This document shows, piece after piece, positions 45,259 to 54,535 of a stretch of DNA of 64,000 nt. The stretch lies in the NCBI GenBank assembly GCA_029984035.1, contig JASBYJ010000007.1, positions 1 to 64,000 of the forward strand. Reading direction: 5' to 3'. Numbering within the stretch: the stretch's first letter is position 1; every line of letters begins with the position of its first letter. Below the pieces are notes generated by a model that ran no database searches, had not been told where the DNA came from, and saw only the letters and a list, made by a program, of their open reading frames with translations. This DNA is from Conchiformibius sp. (GTDB lineage Bacteria > Pseudomonadota > Gammaproteobacteria > Burkholderiales > Neisseriaceae). The position numbers and the translations under genes are program-made.

Positions 45259-46797
45259 TTATTTGTTATCCAGAATACCAATAGTACGCAATCCATCAAG
45301 GCGGTTGTGGAGTATCTTCGCTAATCTTGTGAGTTCTGCCAAGTTTTCTTTATCGCCTTCAAGGGGTTTGCCTTCTTTTTGCATGACTTTATTTTGCTCT
45401 TTTAAGATTGCCAAGGCAAATTTGGCCCATTGCTCGGGTTCTTTGAGTCCCTTTTGTTCGTATGCTGATATAAACCACAGTTCGGGTGAACTGAAGGTTA
45501 AAGCTTCTCCCGTATATGGGCTGACTAAACGGTGAGTCGCAGTGCTGTGACGGGCTTCGGTCAATACGGCACGATTTAATGCTTTGCAGCGGGGACGTGC
45601 GGTTTCAACCGTCTCTTCGTCTTGTATCAACGCAATATCGTCTTTGGCGTGCAGTAACACCAATGCAGACATCAATTGCGTGTCATTCATTTTGTCTTTC
45701 AGCTGCTTGTGTAATTGTGCAAAGCTGTGTATTTGATAATCTGCGAGAATATTTAAAATAGGATCGAAAATTTCCGGTTTGAGAGAAACGGTTTTTTTGT
45801 TGCGAATATCAAAATTGATGTCTTCGCGCTTTCTTAGAAGTGCGAAACGTAATGCGCTGCGTGCCTGAAACAGTTGTTCGGGCGTAAGGCGGCGTGTCCC
45901 TTTTACCCATAAGTCTTTGCGGAATTGGGTGTTTAAAATAAAATCTTTTACGGTTTGCTCCATAGGTGTTTGGGCAAACTCCGACATCAAACTTTCCTGT
46001 TCTTCATTATAGAGACAGTCTTGAAAATCATTAAAATATGAGCTGGAACATGCGAAACTGATTTTTGCATCTTCAAGCCATTTTGCCATTTCGGCAAAAT
46101 ACATTGGTTGCCAATCTTTGTTTAAATATTCGTGTGCCAGATATTCCGTTTCATGTTCGGTTAAATTTTCGATTCGGTTGACGATTTGGGGCGAGTGTTG
46201 CTGCAAGCGGTCGCTTTGTTTTAAAACGCGGCTGCCGAATGCTAAGGCATCCAGTATATTTTGTTGGGGACTTTGTTTGGATGATGACATGGAGTGGTAA
46301 TGCATCGACAGTAAATGGCGTATGGGAGAATACGCTGCCCAACCGGGCAATGTGTTGTAGCTGATATAGACAATGCCGCCGACAGCCAATTTGCGGCGGA
46401 TGAAGTCTACAATAATGCGGCGGTTTTCGTCGGAAATCCATGACCAGACACCATGTAAGCCGATAAATTCAAATTCGGGCAAATCATCGCGTTGGCAAAA
46501 TTCTTTAAACGACTGGTCGGCAATCAATGCTCCGCTGCCTGAAATACCGGACCAGTATTGTGCGGAGGCAACATGAGAAGGATTGAAATCAGTACCGTAC
46601 CATTGCGCTCTTCCTCCTGCCGCATGCGCATTCAGTGATACGCCTTGGCCGAAGCCCAGTTCGCAGGCATTTTTTACGGTCGGTGTCGCTAAACCTTGCT
46701 GCAGCAACATTAATTTTGCACGTATGGGGTTGAGTGCATTGTCGTAATTATGAACGTAATTTAGATTATGAATATAACCGTCTGCTTGTGCCGACAT
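45259..46797 (-). CDS. SAM-dependent methyltransferase with methyltransferase-regulatory domain
   Basis: This 512-residue protein has a class I methyltransferase domain at the N-terminus. Motif I is ACELGFGQGVSLNAHAAGG (about 44-62), with YGTDFNP as motif II and FEFIGLHGVWSWIS around motif IV. A long middle and C-terminal region (about 220-510) matches the predicted methyltransferase regulatory domain type (MT_reg, PF10119), with RCKALNRAVLTEA-like and SPYTGEALTFSSPELW stretches. The substrate is unknown. It stands alone between two terminators. Confidence 0.82.
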   Translation of the reverse strand: MSAQADGYIHNLNYVHNYDNALNPIRAKLMLLQQGLATPTVKNACELGFGQGVSLNAHAAGGRAQWYGTDFNPSHVASAQYWSGISGSGALIADQSFKEFCQRDDLPEFEFIGLHGVWSWISDENRRIIVDFIRRKLAVGGIVYISYNTLPGWAAYSPIRHLLSMHYHSMSSSKQSPQQNILDALAFGSRVLKQSDRLQQHSPQIVNRIENLTEHETEYLAHEYLNKDWQPMYFAEMAKWLEDAKISFACSSSYFNDFQDCLYNEEQESLMSEFAQTPMEQTVKDFILNTQFRKDLWVKGTRRLTPEQLFQARSALRFALLRKREDINFDIRNKKTVSLKPEIFDPILNILADYQIHSFAQLHKQLKDKMNDTQLMSALVLLHAKDDIALIQDEETVETARPRCKALNRAVLTEARHSTATHRLVSPYTGEALTFSSPELWFISAYEQKGLKEPEQWAKFALAILKEQNKVMQKEGKPLEGDKENLAELTRLAKILHNRLDGLRTIGILDNK

Positions 46798-47094
46798 ATT
46801 GTTTGCTCCGGTAAATTAAATAATGATAAAGAAATTAAAATAAATGATGCAGTGTAGTAAGGCTCGATTATAGCTTGGTTCTTAAAATAATTAAGACGTA
46901 CTTTTATTCCGTTGTTATTTGGAGTTCGCTAATCCGTGTTTGATTGTCGGTATGTAGCTGTCGTTATGATTGTCTGAAAAGGCGGGTTATTTGTATTTTT
47001 TATAGTTTTAGATAGCGGAAATTGCACGGTTGGAATGAGATTTCTTGTATTCGGATAGGACGGGTCTCATTAGTATAAAAATGATGCAATCGTA
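46798..47094. other. AT-rich region upstream of the methyltransferase gene
   Basis: No gene is seen. It presumably contains the minus-strand promoter of the methyltransferase gene. Confidence 0.4.
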
Positions 47095-47129
47095 AAAACA
47101 GCCTGCTTGGTTTAAAGCAGGCTGTTTTA
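47095..47129. terminator. Terminator of the tRNA-Arg/tRNA-Glu pair
   Basis: AAAACAGCCTGCTT / AAGCAGGCTGTTTT, a 14-bp perfect stem, lies 6 bp past the tRNA-Glu CCA. Confidence 0.88.
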
Positions 47130-47134
47130 TAAAT

Positions 47135-47209
47135 TGGCACGCCCACGGGGAATCGAACCCCGGTTACCGCCGTGAAAGGGCGATGTCCTAACCGCTAGAC
47201 GATGGGCGC
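47135..47209 (-). tRNA. tRNA-Glu (TTC)
   Basis: On the minus strand the acceptor is GCGCCCA/TGGGCGT (closing G-U), the anticodon loop is CTTTCAC-type with UUC, and the T-loop TTCGATT is followed by CCCCG. CCA is encoded (47135-47137). It is the second gene of a pair, 18 bp after the CCA of tRNA-Arg. Confidence 0.95.
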
Positions 47210-47227
47210 GGAGAAATAAACTGTAAT

Positions 47228-47304
47228 TGGCGCACCCGGAGCGATTCGAACGCCCGACCCTCTGGTTCGTAGCCAGATACTCTATCCAACTGAGCTACGG
47301 GTGC
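47228..47304 (-). tRNA. tRNA-Arg (ACG)
   Basis: On the minus strand: acceptor GCACCCG/CGGGTGC, D-arm GCTCAGTTGGATAGAGT, anticodon loop CTACGAA (ACG, presumably deaminated to ICG), T-loop TTCGAAT, and CCA (47228-47230). Confidence 0.95.
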
Positions 47305-47318
47305 ATCAAAGAAATCGG

Positions 47319-47347
47319 ATTTTATTCATGGCTGTTCAGTTTGTCAA
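47319..47347 (-). promoter_or_regulatory. Promoter of the tRNA-Arg/tRNA-Glu pair
   Basis: On the minus strand a perfect TTGACA and TAAAAT are 17 bp apart, and the -10 ends 14 bp before the tRNA-Arg 5' end. Confidence 0.83.
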
Positions 47348-47376
47348 TAGGGTTGGGGGCGGAAAAATATGAAAAT

Positions 47377-48261
47377 ATGATACTATTTGATTTTCAAATA
47401 AATTTATCAGCTATGTTGGTGCCGAGTAATCTTGCGGGCTGCCTGAAAAAACTGCCTGTTCCGATTGTGATTTTAGATTTGGAGGCAACGGGCGGACATG
47501 TTTTGAATGACCGTATCATTGAAATCGCATTGTTGCACTTCGATAACGGAAACATTACCGAACTGAGCCAATTGATTCGCACGTCCGTGCCTATTAGCCC
47601 GTTTGTGTCTAAATTGACCGGTATTGATGAGGATATGTTGGCGGGCAGTCCCACTTTTTCGGAGTTTATGCCGCGAATTTTGCCTTTGTTGCGTGGGAGT
47701 TTGCTGATTGCGCATAACGGCAAATTTGATTATACCTTGTTGCAGTCGGAGTTTCGGCGCGAGAGCGTTGAATTTGCCGCACCGGTGGCGTGCAGTGTGA
47801 AGTTGTCGCGCAAGTTTTATCCGCAATATCTCAGGCATGGTTTGGACAGTATCGCCGAGCGTTTGGGCGTACCGAATGACGGACGGCATCGTGCTATGGC
47901 CGATGTGGCGTTGCTGGTGCAGTATTTGGAATCTATGGTGAATGAACGCGGGCAGGAGGCGTTTTTGAATGCTTTGTTACCGTTGGTGGAGCCATCGTTG
48001 CTGCCTGAAAATTTGCCGAGCGTTTTGAAAGAGCAGATTTACGGTTTGCCCGACGGGCATGGTGTTTCGGTTTGGTACGATGATAATCGGCAGGTCGGGA
48101 GCGTTCGCGTCCATCGTCATGCGTTTACGGAGATAGCCGGTTTGTTGGGCAGGCAGCCGCGCTTGTGGCGGAAACGTATGCACTTTATAGCGGCTTCAGA
48201 CGGCGAACACAGCGAAGCGTTAAGAATACAGCTGATTCAGGCGGGCAATGAGGCTGCCTGA
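47377..48261 (+). CDS. DEDDh-type 3'-5' exonuclease (DnaQ-like)
   Basis: The exonuclease domain starts at VILDLEATGG (motif I D-x-E), has AHNGKFDYTLLQSE (motif II) and ends with GRHRAMADVALL (motif III with H and D). This is the DnaQ/RNase T fold. A C-terminal extension of about 130 residues is less conserved; it resembles the tails of DnaQ-like exonucleases annotated as epsilon-subunit homologues. Start is uncertain: ATG at 47377 or 47413. An open frame begins earlier at 47227, but that part is only the complement of tRNA-Arg. The end NEAA and stop are provided by a DUS. Confidence 0.85.
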   Translation: MILFDFQINLSAMLVPSNLAGCLKKLPVPIVILDLEATGGHVLNDRIIEIALLHFDNGNITELSQLIRTSVPISPFVSKLTGIDEDMLAGSPTFSEFMPRILPLLRGSLLIAHNGKFDYTLLQSEFRRESVEFAAPVACSVKLSRKFYPQYLRHGLDSIAERLGVPNDGRHRAMADVALLVQYLESMVNERGQEAFLNALLPLVEPSLLPENLPSVLKEQIYGLPDGHGVSVWYDDNRQVGSVRVHRHAFTEIAGLLGRQPRLWRKRMHFIAASDGEHSEALRIQLIQAGNEAA

Positions 48262-48544
48262 AAGGGATTTCGTGTGAAAAAGCGTGCGCTTGGATGAAGC
48301 TGTTAACGAATGGTAGGTTCGGACGTATGCGGTATTTCAGGCTGCCTGAAAACTGTCGGGTTTGGTGTAAAACGTTCGTGCGGTTTTGAAACGGATAGGT
48401 ATCGGGTGTGCGTTTTGTTTCTTGTTTGCGGTTTGATGGCGGAGTGCGGCGTCTGCCTATTGGGGATAAGGTGTAATATGGGCTATAATTTCCGACCGGC
48501 AACAGCCCGATAAATTTTGAACACCCACAATTAAGGTTTTTATT

Positions 48545-49003
48545 ATGTTTTATCAGAAAGTTTTGACCGTTGCGGCGGCTGTTTTGGTATTGGCCGCCTG
48601 TACTGCTCCCGTGCCGCAAATTGGTTTCAAACCTGCTTCTTCACAATATACGCTTGCCGAAAGACATTGGGACGATGTGGCGAAAATCCGCGCCGAAGCC
48701 CAGCGTTTGGTTTTTGAAGTGCGTGCGGGCAATTTGACCAAGGTTCAGGCGGCCCAGTATCTGAACCGCTACCGTTTGGGCTTGGTGGGGCGTAACAGCG
48801 TGGATGACAGTGTGTATGAAGTGTATCAGCGTGCGGCGGTGGACAGCCAGCGCGGTGCCATCAGTTCCGAGCAGTCGAAAGCTTATGTGGAAAATACGCT
48901 CAGAGGTTGGCAGCAACGCTGGCCGCATATGACCAATAAGCCGACCAATCCTGCGTTTACCAATTTCCTTTTGGAATACATGGGGATGCAGCCGCTTAAG
49001 TAA
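48545..49003 (+). CDS. Putative lipoprotein of unknown function
   Basis: This 152-residue protein has a signal peptide ending in the lipobox VLAAC (Cys about 19) and a mature region rich in charged helices (HWDDVAKIRAEAQRLVFEV region and WQQRWPHMTNKPTN). No enzyme motif is visible. It is probably an outer-membrane lipoprotein. greA follows after 104 bp. Confidence 0.8.
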   Translation: MFYQKVLTVAAAVLVLAACTAPVPQIGFKPASSQYTLAERHWDDVAKIRAEAQRLVFEVRAGNLTKVQAAQYLNRYRLGLVGRNSVDDSVYEVYQRAAVDSQRGAISSEQSKAYVENTLRGWQQRWPHMTNKPTNPAFTNFLLEYMGMQPLK

Positions 49004-49107
49004 AGGTTGCCTTTTCGTGCGGATTTGATACAATGCCGCCGAATTTGATGAACCGCAAGCCGCATGTTTTGTGCGGCTTGCCTTTTTATGGATTTTTGAG
49101 AAACAGT

Positions 49108-49584
49108 ATGCAGAAAATTCCGTTAACACTGCGCGGCGCAGAGATGCTCAAAGCTGAATTGCAGGAACTGAAAAGCGTGGCCCGTCCTGCTGTGATTGAG
49201 GCGATTGCCGAGGCGCGGTCTCATGGCGATTTGTCCGAAAATGCCGAGTATGAGGCGGCTAAAGACAGACAAAGCTTCATCGAAGGCAGAATCGCCGAGT
49301 TGGAAAACAAATTGTCCCATGCGCAAATTATTGACCCGCGCGAAATTCATGCCGAAGGTCGGGTGGTATTCGGTGCAACCGTTACTTTGTCGGATTTGGA
49401 AAGCGGAGAAGAGGTGCGCTATCAGATTGTCGGCAACGATGAAGCGGATTTGAAGCACATGAAGATTTCTGTGAATTCTCCGATTGCCCGCGCGATGATT
49501 GGCAAGGAGGAGGGCGATATTGCCGAAGTGCAGGCACCGGACGGTATTCGGGAATATGAAATCTTGGCGGTAGAATATATTTAA
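49108..49584 (+). CDS. greA: Transcription elongation factor GreA
   Basis: This 158-residue protein has the N-terminal coiled coil with the acidic tip GDLSENAEYEAAKDRQ and the C-terminal domain with SPIARAMIGKEEGD. GreA stimulates RNA cleavage by backtracked RNA polymerase. The frame is open from 49033, but MQKIPLTLRGAEMLKAEL fits the family start. Confidence 0.97.
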   Translation: MQKIPLTLRGAEMLKAELQELKSVARPAVIEAIAEARSHGDLSENAEYEAAKDRQSFIEGRIAELENKLSHAQIIDPREIHAEGRVVFGATVTLSDLESGEEVRYQIVGNDEADLKHMKISVNSPIARAMIGKEEGDIAEVQAPDGIREYEILAVEYI

Positions 49585-49645
49585 ATCTTTCAGGCTGCCT
49601 GAAAACCGTCTGTTTGGCCGGCAGCTTGTTTGGAAGAATGTCTAG

Positions 49646-49709
49646 CCGATGCGGCTTATTTTTCATACAATGGCAAACCGTTTGCCGTGTGACAAATAAG
49701 CCGCATCGG
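49646..49709. terminator. Large stem-loop downstream of greA
   Basis: CCGATGCGGCTTATTT and AAATAAGCCGCATCGG form a perfect 16-bp stem around a 32-nt loop that contains a second hairpin (GGCAAACCGTTTGCC). A T-run and a palindromic DUS follow. It is more elaborate than a simple terminator. Confidence 0.7.
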
Positions 49710-49867
49710 TTTCGGTTTTTTCAGGCTGCCTGAAAAAATGCGTGATGAGAGTGGGACTGTTCCGTTCGGATGAGTTCTTGCCGGTATGGCCGGTGTTTTG
49801 TCGAAACACTTGAATCACTCTCTGAATGGAATATTCAAACCAATAGAATCAATCAAGGAGAAAACAA

Positions 49868-50407
49868 ATGACTGTTCGTGCATTTTTGAATCATTATCCG
49901 CAAATCGGCGAAGGCGTGTTTGTAGATGAATCGGCGGTGGTGATTGGCGAAGTATCTGTCGGCGCGCAATCTTCCGTATGGCCGGGCGCGGTGTTGCGCG
50001 GCGATGTGAATTTTATCCGCATCGGCGAACGCAGCAATATTCAGGATTTGACCGTGCTGCATGTTTCCCACCGTACCGAAGCCGCCCCCGAAGGTTCGCC
50101 CGTGGTGATTGGCAATGATGTCACCGTAGGGCATCAGGCTACTTTGCATGGCTGTACGATTGGCAATCATGTGCTGATTGGTATGGGCAGTACGGTTTTG
50201 GATGATGCGGTCATTGAAGACCGTGTGATTGTGGGTGCCGGCAGTTTGGTGCCGCCGCGCAAACGTTTGCAAAGCGGATATCTTTATTTGGGCAGCCCCG
50301 TGAAGCAGGTGCGGCCTTTGAGTGAAGAGGAATTGGCGCATTTGGATGATTCTGCACGTCATTATGTGGAATTGGCGCAGCAGTATATCGGTATGCAGGA
50401 AGAATAA
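49868..50407 (+). CDS. Gamma-carbonic anhydrase-like protein (YrdA family)
   Basis: This 179-residue left-handed beta-helix protein has hexapeptide repeats such as VVIGEVSVGAQSSVWPGAVL, the Zn-ligand-type His in LHVSHRT, VGHQATLHGCTIGNH and GMGSTVLD. Members are carbonic anhydrases or acyltransferase-like proteins. Three histidines at the right spacing suggest metal binding; activity is not certain. Confidence 0.9.
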   Translation: MTVRAFLNHYPQIGEGVFVDESAVVIGEVSVGAQSSVWPGAVLRGDVNFIRIGERSNIQDLTVLHVSHRTEAAPEGSPVVIGNDVTVGHQATLHGCTIGNHVLIGMGSTVLDDAVIEDRVIVGAGSLVPPRKRLQSGYLYLGSPVKQVRPLSEEELAHLDDSARHYVELAQQYIGMQEE

Positions 50408-50445
50408 ATCACCTGCCGTTACAGTCAATCGGTTTGACCTGTCTT

Positions 50446-51495
50446 ATGACTTTGATTCGTTCGCTGCCTTCCGGGCCGCTTGATATTGTCGGCGATGTTC
50501 ACGGCCAATTCGAAGCTCTGCAAAATCTGCTGCACTATCTGGGCTACGGCCCCGAAGGCAGACACCCGCAGGGTCGCAGGCTGGTGTTTGTCGGCGATTT
50601 GGTGGACAGAGGTCCTGATTCTCCTGCCTGTGTGGCTTGGGTGATGCAGGCATGTCAGCACGGGCGGGCGCATATGGTATTGGGTAACCATGAGCTTAAC
50701 CTGTTGATGCATGAGCCTAAAGACGGTTCGGGGTGGTTTTTTGACAGCAGGGCGGCAAAAGATGCGCGGCAGTATGCGCCTTGGCAAAGACAGGAAAACG
50801 GCAAATCAGCCGTAACGGCGTTTTTCAGGCAGCAGCCTTTGGTATTGCAACGCCAAGATTTGCGTATCGTGCATGCGGCATGGCTGCCTGAAATTATTGA
50901 AGAATTATCGCGGCCTGAATATGACGGCCGTTGTTTGTTGGAATTATGCCGCGAATGGGACGCCGAGTTGGATTGCCATGTGCGCCATGCGCCTTGGTAT
51001 GACGACTATCTGGATGAACAGCGCCGCTATGTGCACGGTTTGGAAAATTACAGGGAAGTGCCGCCTTTGCTGTGCGCAACCGCCAAGCATGACGTGTACC
51101 GCAGTTGCCGCCATCCCGCCCGTGCGCTCACTTGCGGCATTGAAACCGTTGCCGATGAGCCTTTTTTTGCGGGCGGGCGGTGGCGGTTTTCAGTGCGCCG
51201 TCCGTGGTGGAACGATTATCACGATGCCGCGCATGTGGTGGTCGGGCATTATTGGCGGCAATGGTATTCCGGTCGCGCCGCCAAACACCGTAGGGAAATG
51301 TTTACCGTGCCGCCGCATCATTGGCACGGTGCGCGTAATAATGTGTTTTGCTTGGATTTTTCTGTCGGGGCGCGTTGGCGCGACCGTAAAAGGGATATTC
51401 CGCCGAGCCGTTCGGTGCACCGTTTGGCCGCATTGCGCTGGCCTGAAAAAACATTGGTTTTTGATAACGGGGATTGTGTCCCGACTGAGGCCTGA
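50446..51495 (+). CDS. Calcineurin-like metallophosphoesterase
   Basis: This 349-residue protein has the metallophosphoesterase motifs DIVGDVHGQFEAL, VGDLVDRGPDSP and VLGNHELNLL, then later histidines in VVVGHYWRQW. This matches PP-type bacterial phosphatases and ApaH-like enzymes. The substrate is unknown. A TTG in frame exists 12 bp upstream, but ATG 50446 is preferred. Confidence 0.87.
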   Translation: MTLIRSLPSGPLDIVGDVHGQFEALQNLLHYLGYGPEGRHPQGRRLVFVGDLVDRGPDSPACVAWVMQACQHGRAHMVLGNHELNLLMHEPKDGSGWFFDSRAAKDARQYAPWQRQENGKSAVTAFFRQQPLVLQRQDLRIVHAAWLPEIIEELSRPEYDGRCLLELCREWDAELDCHVRHAPWYDDYLDEQRRYVHGLENYREVPPLLCATAKHDVYRSCRHPARALTCGIETVADEPFFAGGRWRFSVRRPWWNDYHDAAHVVVGHYWRQWYSGRAAKHRREMFTVPPHHWHGARNNVFCLDFSVGARWRDRKRDIPPSRSVHRLAALRWPEKTLVFDNGDCVPTEA

Positions 51496-51688
51496 CGGGA
51501 TGTGCGGCCTTGCAGGCAGGTTTCAGGCAGCCTGATGACCATCTTAGGGCTGCCTGAAGCGTTTTAGAGATACGCCGTGCCGATTGGGTGCAATTGCCGC
51601 ATTGAGGCTGCCTGAAAAGAATCATGAATCGTTGTCGTGTCGAATGAAAGATGGGAAGCAGCGTTAAGGCTGCCTGAAAACCGTAGTT

Positions 51689-52627
51689 ATGATGAAAGCA
51701 TTTGCCTTATTGGGTCCCACCGCTTGCGGAAAAACCGCGCTTGCTTTGAAGCTTGCGGAGTATATTCCTTGTGAAATCATCAGCTTGGATAGTGCTTTAA
51801 TCTACCGCGATATGGATATCGGCACGGCAAAGCCCAGTGCGGCGGAACAATCCGCCGTTGCCCATCATCTGATTGACATTATCAGTCCGCTGCAAACTTA
51901 TAGTGCGGCCGAATTTGTCTCCGATTGTGTGCGCTTGGTGCAGGATATCCGCGCACGGGGAAAATTGCCTTTGATTGTCGGCGGCACCATGATGTATTAC
52001 CACGCTTTGACGCAAGGTTTGAATCAGCTGCCTGAAGCCGATGAGGCGACACGTTCGCTGTTGCAACGCCAAAAAGCCGAATACGGTTTGCCCCATCTTT
52101 ATCGGCAATTGCAACAAATCGACAGCGCAACCGCAGCACGTTTAGACCCTAACGACAGCCAGCGTATCGAACGGGCATTGGAAGTTTGGCTGCTGACCGG
52201 CAAACCTTTGAGCCGGCATTTTGCCGAGCAGCAGCATACTGCTTCACCTCTGCAACTGTTTACGCTGGCATTGGTTCCCGATGACCGCGCCTTGCTGCAC
52301 GAACGGATAAACCGCCGCTTCGATGCCATGTTGGCGCAGGGCTTTTTGGACGAGGTGCATCGTTTACGCCGCAATTATCCGCAATTAAATGCGGATATGC
52401 CTTCCGTACGTTGTGTCGGCTACCGCCAGGCATGGGCGCATTTGGACGGCGAAACCGATGAAAAAACCTTTGTCGAACAAGGTAAAGCCGCTACGCGCCA
52501 ATTGGCAAAACGGCAACTCACTTGGCTGCGGAAACTGCATGCCGATAAAGTATTGGATCCGTTCGGCAAGGACGATATGCTGCATGCGGCCGTGACTTTG
52601 GCACGGGATTTTTTTCAGGCTGCCTGA
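51689..52627 (+). CDS. miaA: tRNA dimethylallyltransferase
   Basis: This 312-residue enzyme adds a dimethylallyl group to A37 of tRNAs reading UNN codons. The P-loop LGPTACGKTALAL (8-20), SLDSALIYRDMDIGTAKP, VGGTMMYYHAL and the late ATRQLAKRQLTWLR are typical. The C-terminal FFQAA and the stop (TTTCAGGCTGCCTGA) are part of a DUS. No hfq follows here. Confidence 0.97.
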   Translation: MMKAFALLGPTACGKTALALKLAEYIPCEIISLDSALIYRDMDIGTAKPSAAEQSAVAHHLIDIISPLQTYSAAEFVSDCVRLVQDIRARGKLPLIVGGTMMYYHALTQGLNQLPEADEATRSLLQRQKAEYGLPHLYRQLQQIDSATAARLDPNDSQRIERALEVWLLTGKPLSRHFAEQQHTASPLQLFTLALVPDDRALLHERINRRFDAMLAQGFLDEVHRLRRNYPQLNADMPSVRCVGYRQAWAHLDGETDEKTFVEQGKAATRQLAKRQLTWLRKLHADKVLDPFGKDDMLHAAVTLARDFFQAA

Positions 52628-52829
52628 AAGATTGGCGGAAGCGGGCGGTTCTGCTTTCCTATATCGTTAGACTTCGCAGCAGAATCTGCAAACTATCCGT
52701 CATTTTCATAGTAATCAACGCGTTTCAGGCTGCCTGAAGGACGGTAGGGTATATGATGCAAGACCGTGTTAGCGTGAGAATCGGCAGGCATCACCTTGTT
52801 TTGGATAATCAACCGATTGGATTAAAATC

Positions 52830-53339
52830 ATGACTCGTCCCGTTGCTCCGCTTAAACGCCGTTTTGCAGCTTTGTCGTATGAATCTTTGCTGATTGCATC
52901 GGTAACATTTGTCGCAGGACTGATTGCAGGCATACTCAATACCTTAGTGAAAGAATTCTTACCTATCGCTTCTCCTGTGCAGCCTTTGATGTTGGCATTG
53001 ATTTTGCTTTATGCCTGGTGGCTGTATTTCAAGCTCAATTGGTTGCGCGAAGGGCAAACTCTCCCTATGCGCGTATGGAAAATCGGTTTATGCGACCATT
53101 CGGGACGGCTGCCTGAAATCAAATTATTGATGCGCCGTTTTTTATGGTCTTGTGTTTTATTGGTTTTTATACCGCTGCTGGTCTATGCGGTTTTGCGGCA
53201 CAATGGCATTGCGCCTAAGCACGCATGTGTGGCCGCATTGTGCTGGTGGATTTTGCCGTGGGGCTTTGCTTGGTTTAATCCGCGCCGCCAATTTTTGTAT
53301 GATTACCTTTCCGGTACGGAATTGTGTGATTTGCGTTGA
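52830..53339 (+). CDS. RDD-family membrane protein
   Basis: This 169-residue inner-membrane protein has about four helices. The family signature appears as RRFAALSYESLLIAS at the start (R and DD-like positions partly changed to YE) and WLREGQTLPMRVWKIGL in the middle. The function of the family is not well known (some act in ion or osmotic homeostasis). A second RDD gene lies 1.8 kb downstream on the opposite strand. Confidence 0.85.
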   Translation: MTRPVAPLKRRFAALSYESLLIASVTFVAGLIAGILNTLVKEFLPIASPVQPLMLALILLYAWWLYFKLNWLREGQTLPMRVWKIGLCDHSGRLPEIKLLMRRFLWSCVLLVFIPLLVYAVLRHNGIAPKHACVAALCWWILPWGFAWFNPRRQFLYDYLSGTELCDLR

Positions 53340-53553
53340 ATAAGTTCGATATGATGTGCCGTTTGTGTGGCGTATTGGATTCGTTGTTAATATTAATGCG
53401 GATTCCCAATCTATGACAGTCAAAAACTGTTAGAATAACGGACGTTGTAGCAACAGTGCTTGGAAACCGGGTTCACGGCTTTCTTGGAGATGGTTGGCTT
53501 CAAACCTGTGTTGCGTAGAATGCCGATTCTTAAATTTAATGTAAGGAAATAAA

Positions 53554-54411
53554 ATGTTTAAAAGTTCACTGAAACCTATTGCTTTGGGACTGACTTCCGC
53601 CCTGTTTTTGGGCGCGTGTACCACTGCGGGTACAAAAGTAGACCTTGACGGTATGGCCGAAGAAATCAAATGGCCCAATCCTGAAACTACTTCTTTCAAT
53701 AAAGACCGCGGCACTTTCCCGAATTTGGAAAGCCTTAAACAAATCAGAAGCGGTGTAACTAAAGACCAGCTGTATTATTTGATTGGCCGTCCTCAATTTC
53801 ACGAGGGTTTCCGTGTGCGCGAGTGGGATTATTTGTTCCATTTCAATACACCCGGACAAGGTACTAACGGCGTAACCACTTGTCAATACAAGGTATTGTT
53901 TGACAAAAATAAATTTGCCAGAAGTTTCCATTGGCGCGCTGTAGACCCTGTGAACGCGGTTTGTCCTCCTGAAACTTCCGGTGTGGTTTCGACTGTAACT
54001 TCACGCCGTTATACTCTGTCGGCTGATGCATTGTTTGCATTTGATAAGAGCGATTTGAGCAATATGAATGCCAAAGGTCGTCAGGAATTGGATGATTTGG
54101 CACGCGAATTACGCAGCTTTGACCAATTGCAGTCTGTGCGTATCAGTGGGCATACCGATTATCTCGGTAGCGATATGTATAATATGGCATTGTCGCAACG
54201 CCGCGCATCTACCGTGCGTGAGTATTTGATCCAGCGTGGCGTTCCTGCCAATATCACGTTCGCTTACGGTGCGGGTGAAACCCAGCCTGTGAAACAGTGT
54301 GTGAATAACGGCAACCGCCAAGAATTGATTGCATGTCTGCAGCCGAACCGCCGCGTGGAAGTGGAAGTGGACGGCTCGGGCGTAGTAGGCGACAAACGTA
54401 TTTACCGTTAA
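53554..54411 (+). CDS. BamE (SmpA/OmlA)-OmpA fusion lipoprotein
   Basis: This 285-residue protein has a signal peptide with lipobox FLGAC (Cys22). A BamE/SmpA-type domain spans about 55-140 (LKQIRSGVTKDQLYYLIGRP and WDYLFHF). An OmpA-type peptidoglycan-binding domain covers about 160-275 (FAFDKSDLSN, ISGHTDYLGSDMYN, LSQRRASTVREYL, NRRVEVEV). The combination suggests an outer-membrane anchor that also grips peptidoglycan. The BamE part may support beta-barrel assembly; that is inference. Confidence 0.9.
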   Translation: MFKSSLKPIALGLTSALFLGACTTAGTKVDLDGMAEEIKWPNPETTSFNKDRGTFPNLESLKQIRSGVTKDQLYYLIGRPQFHEGFRVREWDYLFHFNTPGQGTNGVTTCQYKVLFDKNKFARSFHWRAVDPVNAVCPPETSGVVSTVTSRRYTLSADALFAFDKSDLSNMNAKGRQELDDLARELRSFDQLQSVRISGHTDYLGSDMYNMALSQRRASTVREYLIQRGVPANITFAYGAGETQPVKQCVNNGNRQELIACLQPNRRVEVEVDGSGVVGDKRIYR

Positions 54412-54468
54412 TTCGTGCTTGCTGAAATCCGAGTGAACCGTTGAGTCTGTTCTTAGCGGTTTGATAAT

Positions 54469-54506
54469 AAAAAAGGCTGCCTGAAATTTTTCAGGCAGCC
54501 TTTTTT
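54469..54506. terminator. DUS-pair terminator, bidirectional
   Basis: AAAAAAGGCTGCCTGAA and TTCAGGCAGCCTTTTTT around a short centre form a near-ideal terminator for both flanking genes. Confidence 0.88.
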
Positions 54507-54535
54507 ACACAATTATGACAGGCAGAGAAGGCGTA

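Noticed and set aside
47227..47376. N-terminal extension MAHPERFERPTLWF of the exonuclease frame
   Set aside because: It is the complement of tRNA-Arg, a well-known false protein start. The exonuclease domain starts later.
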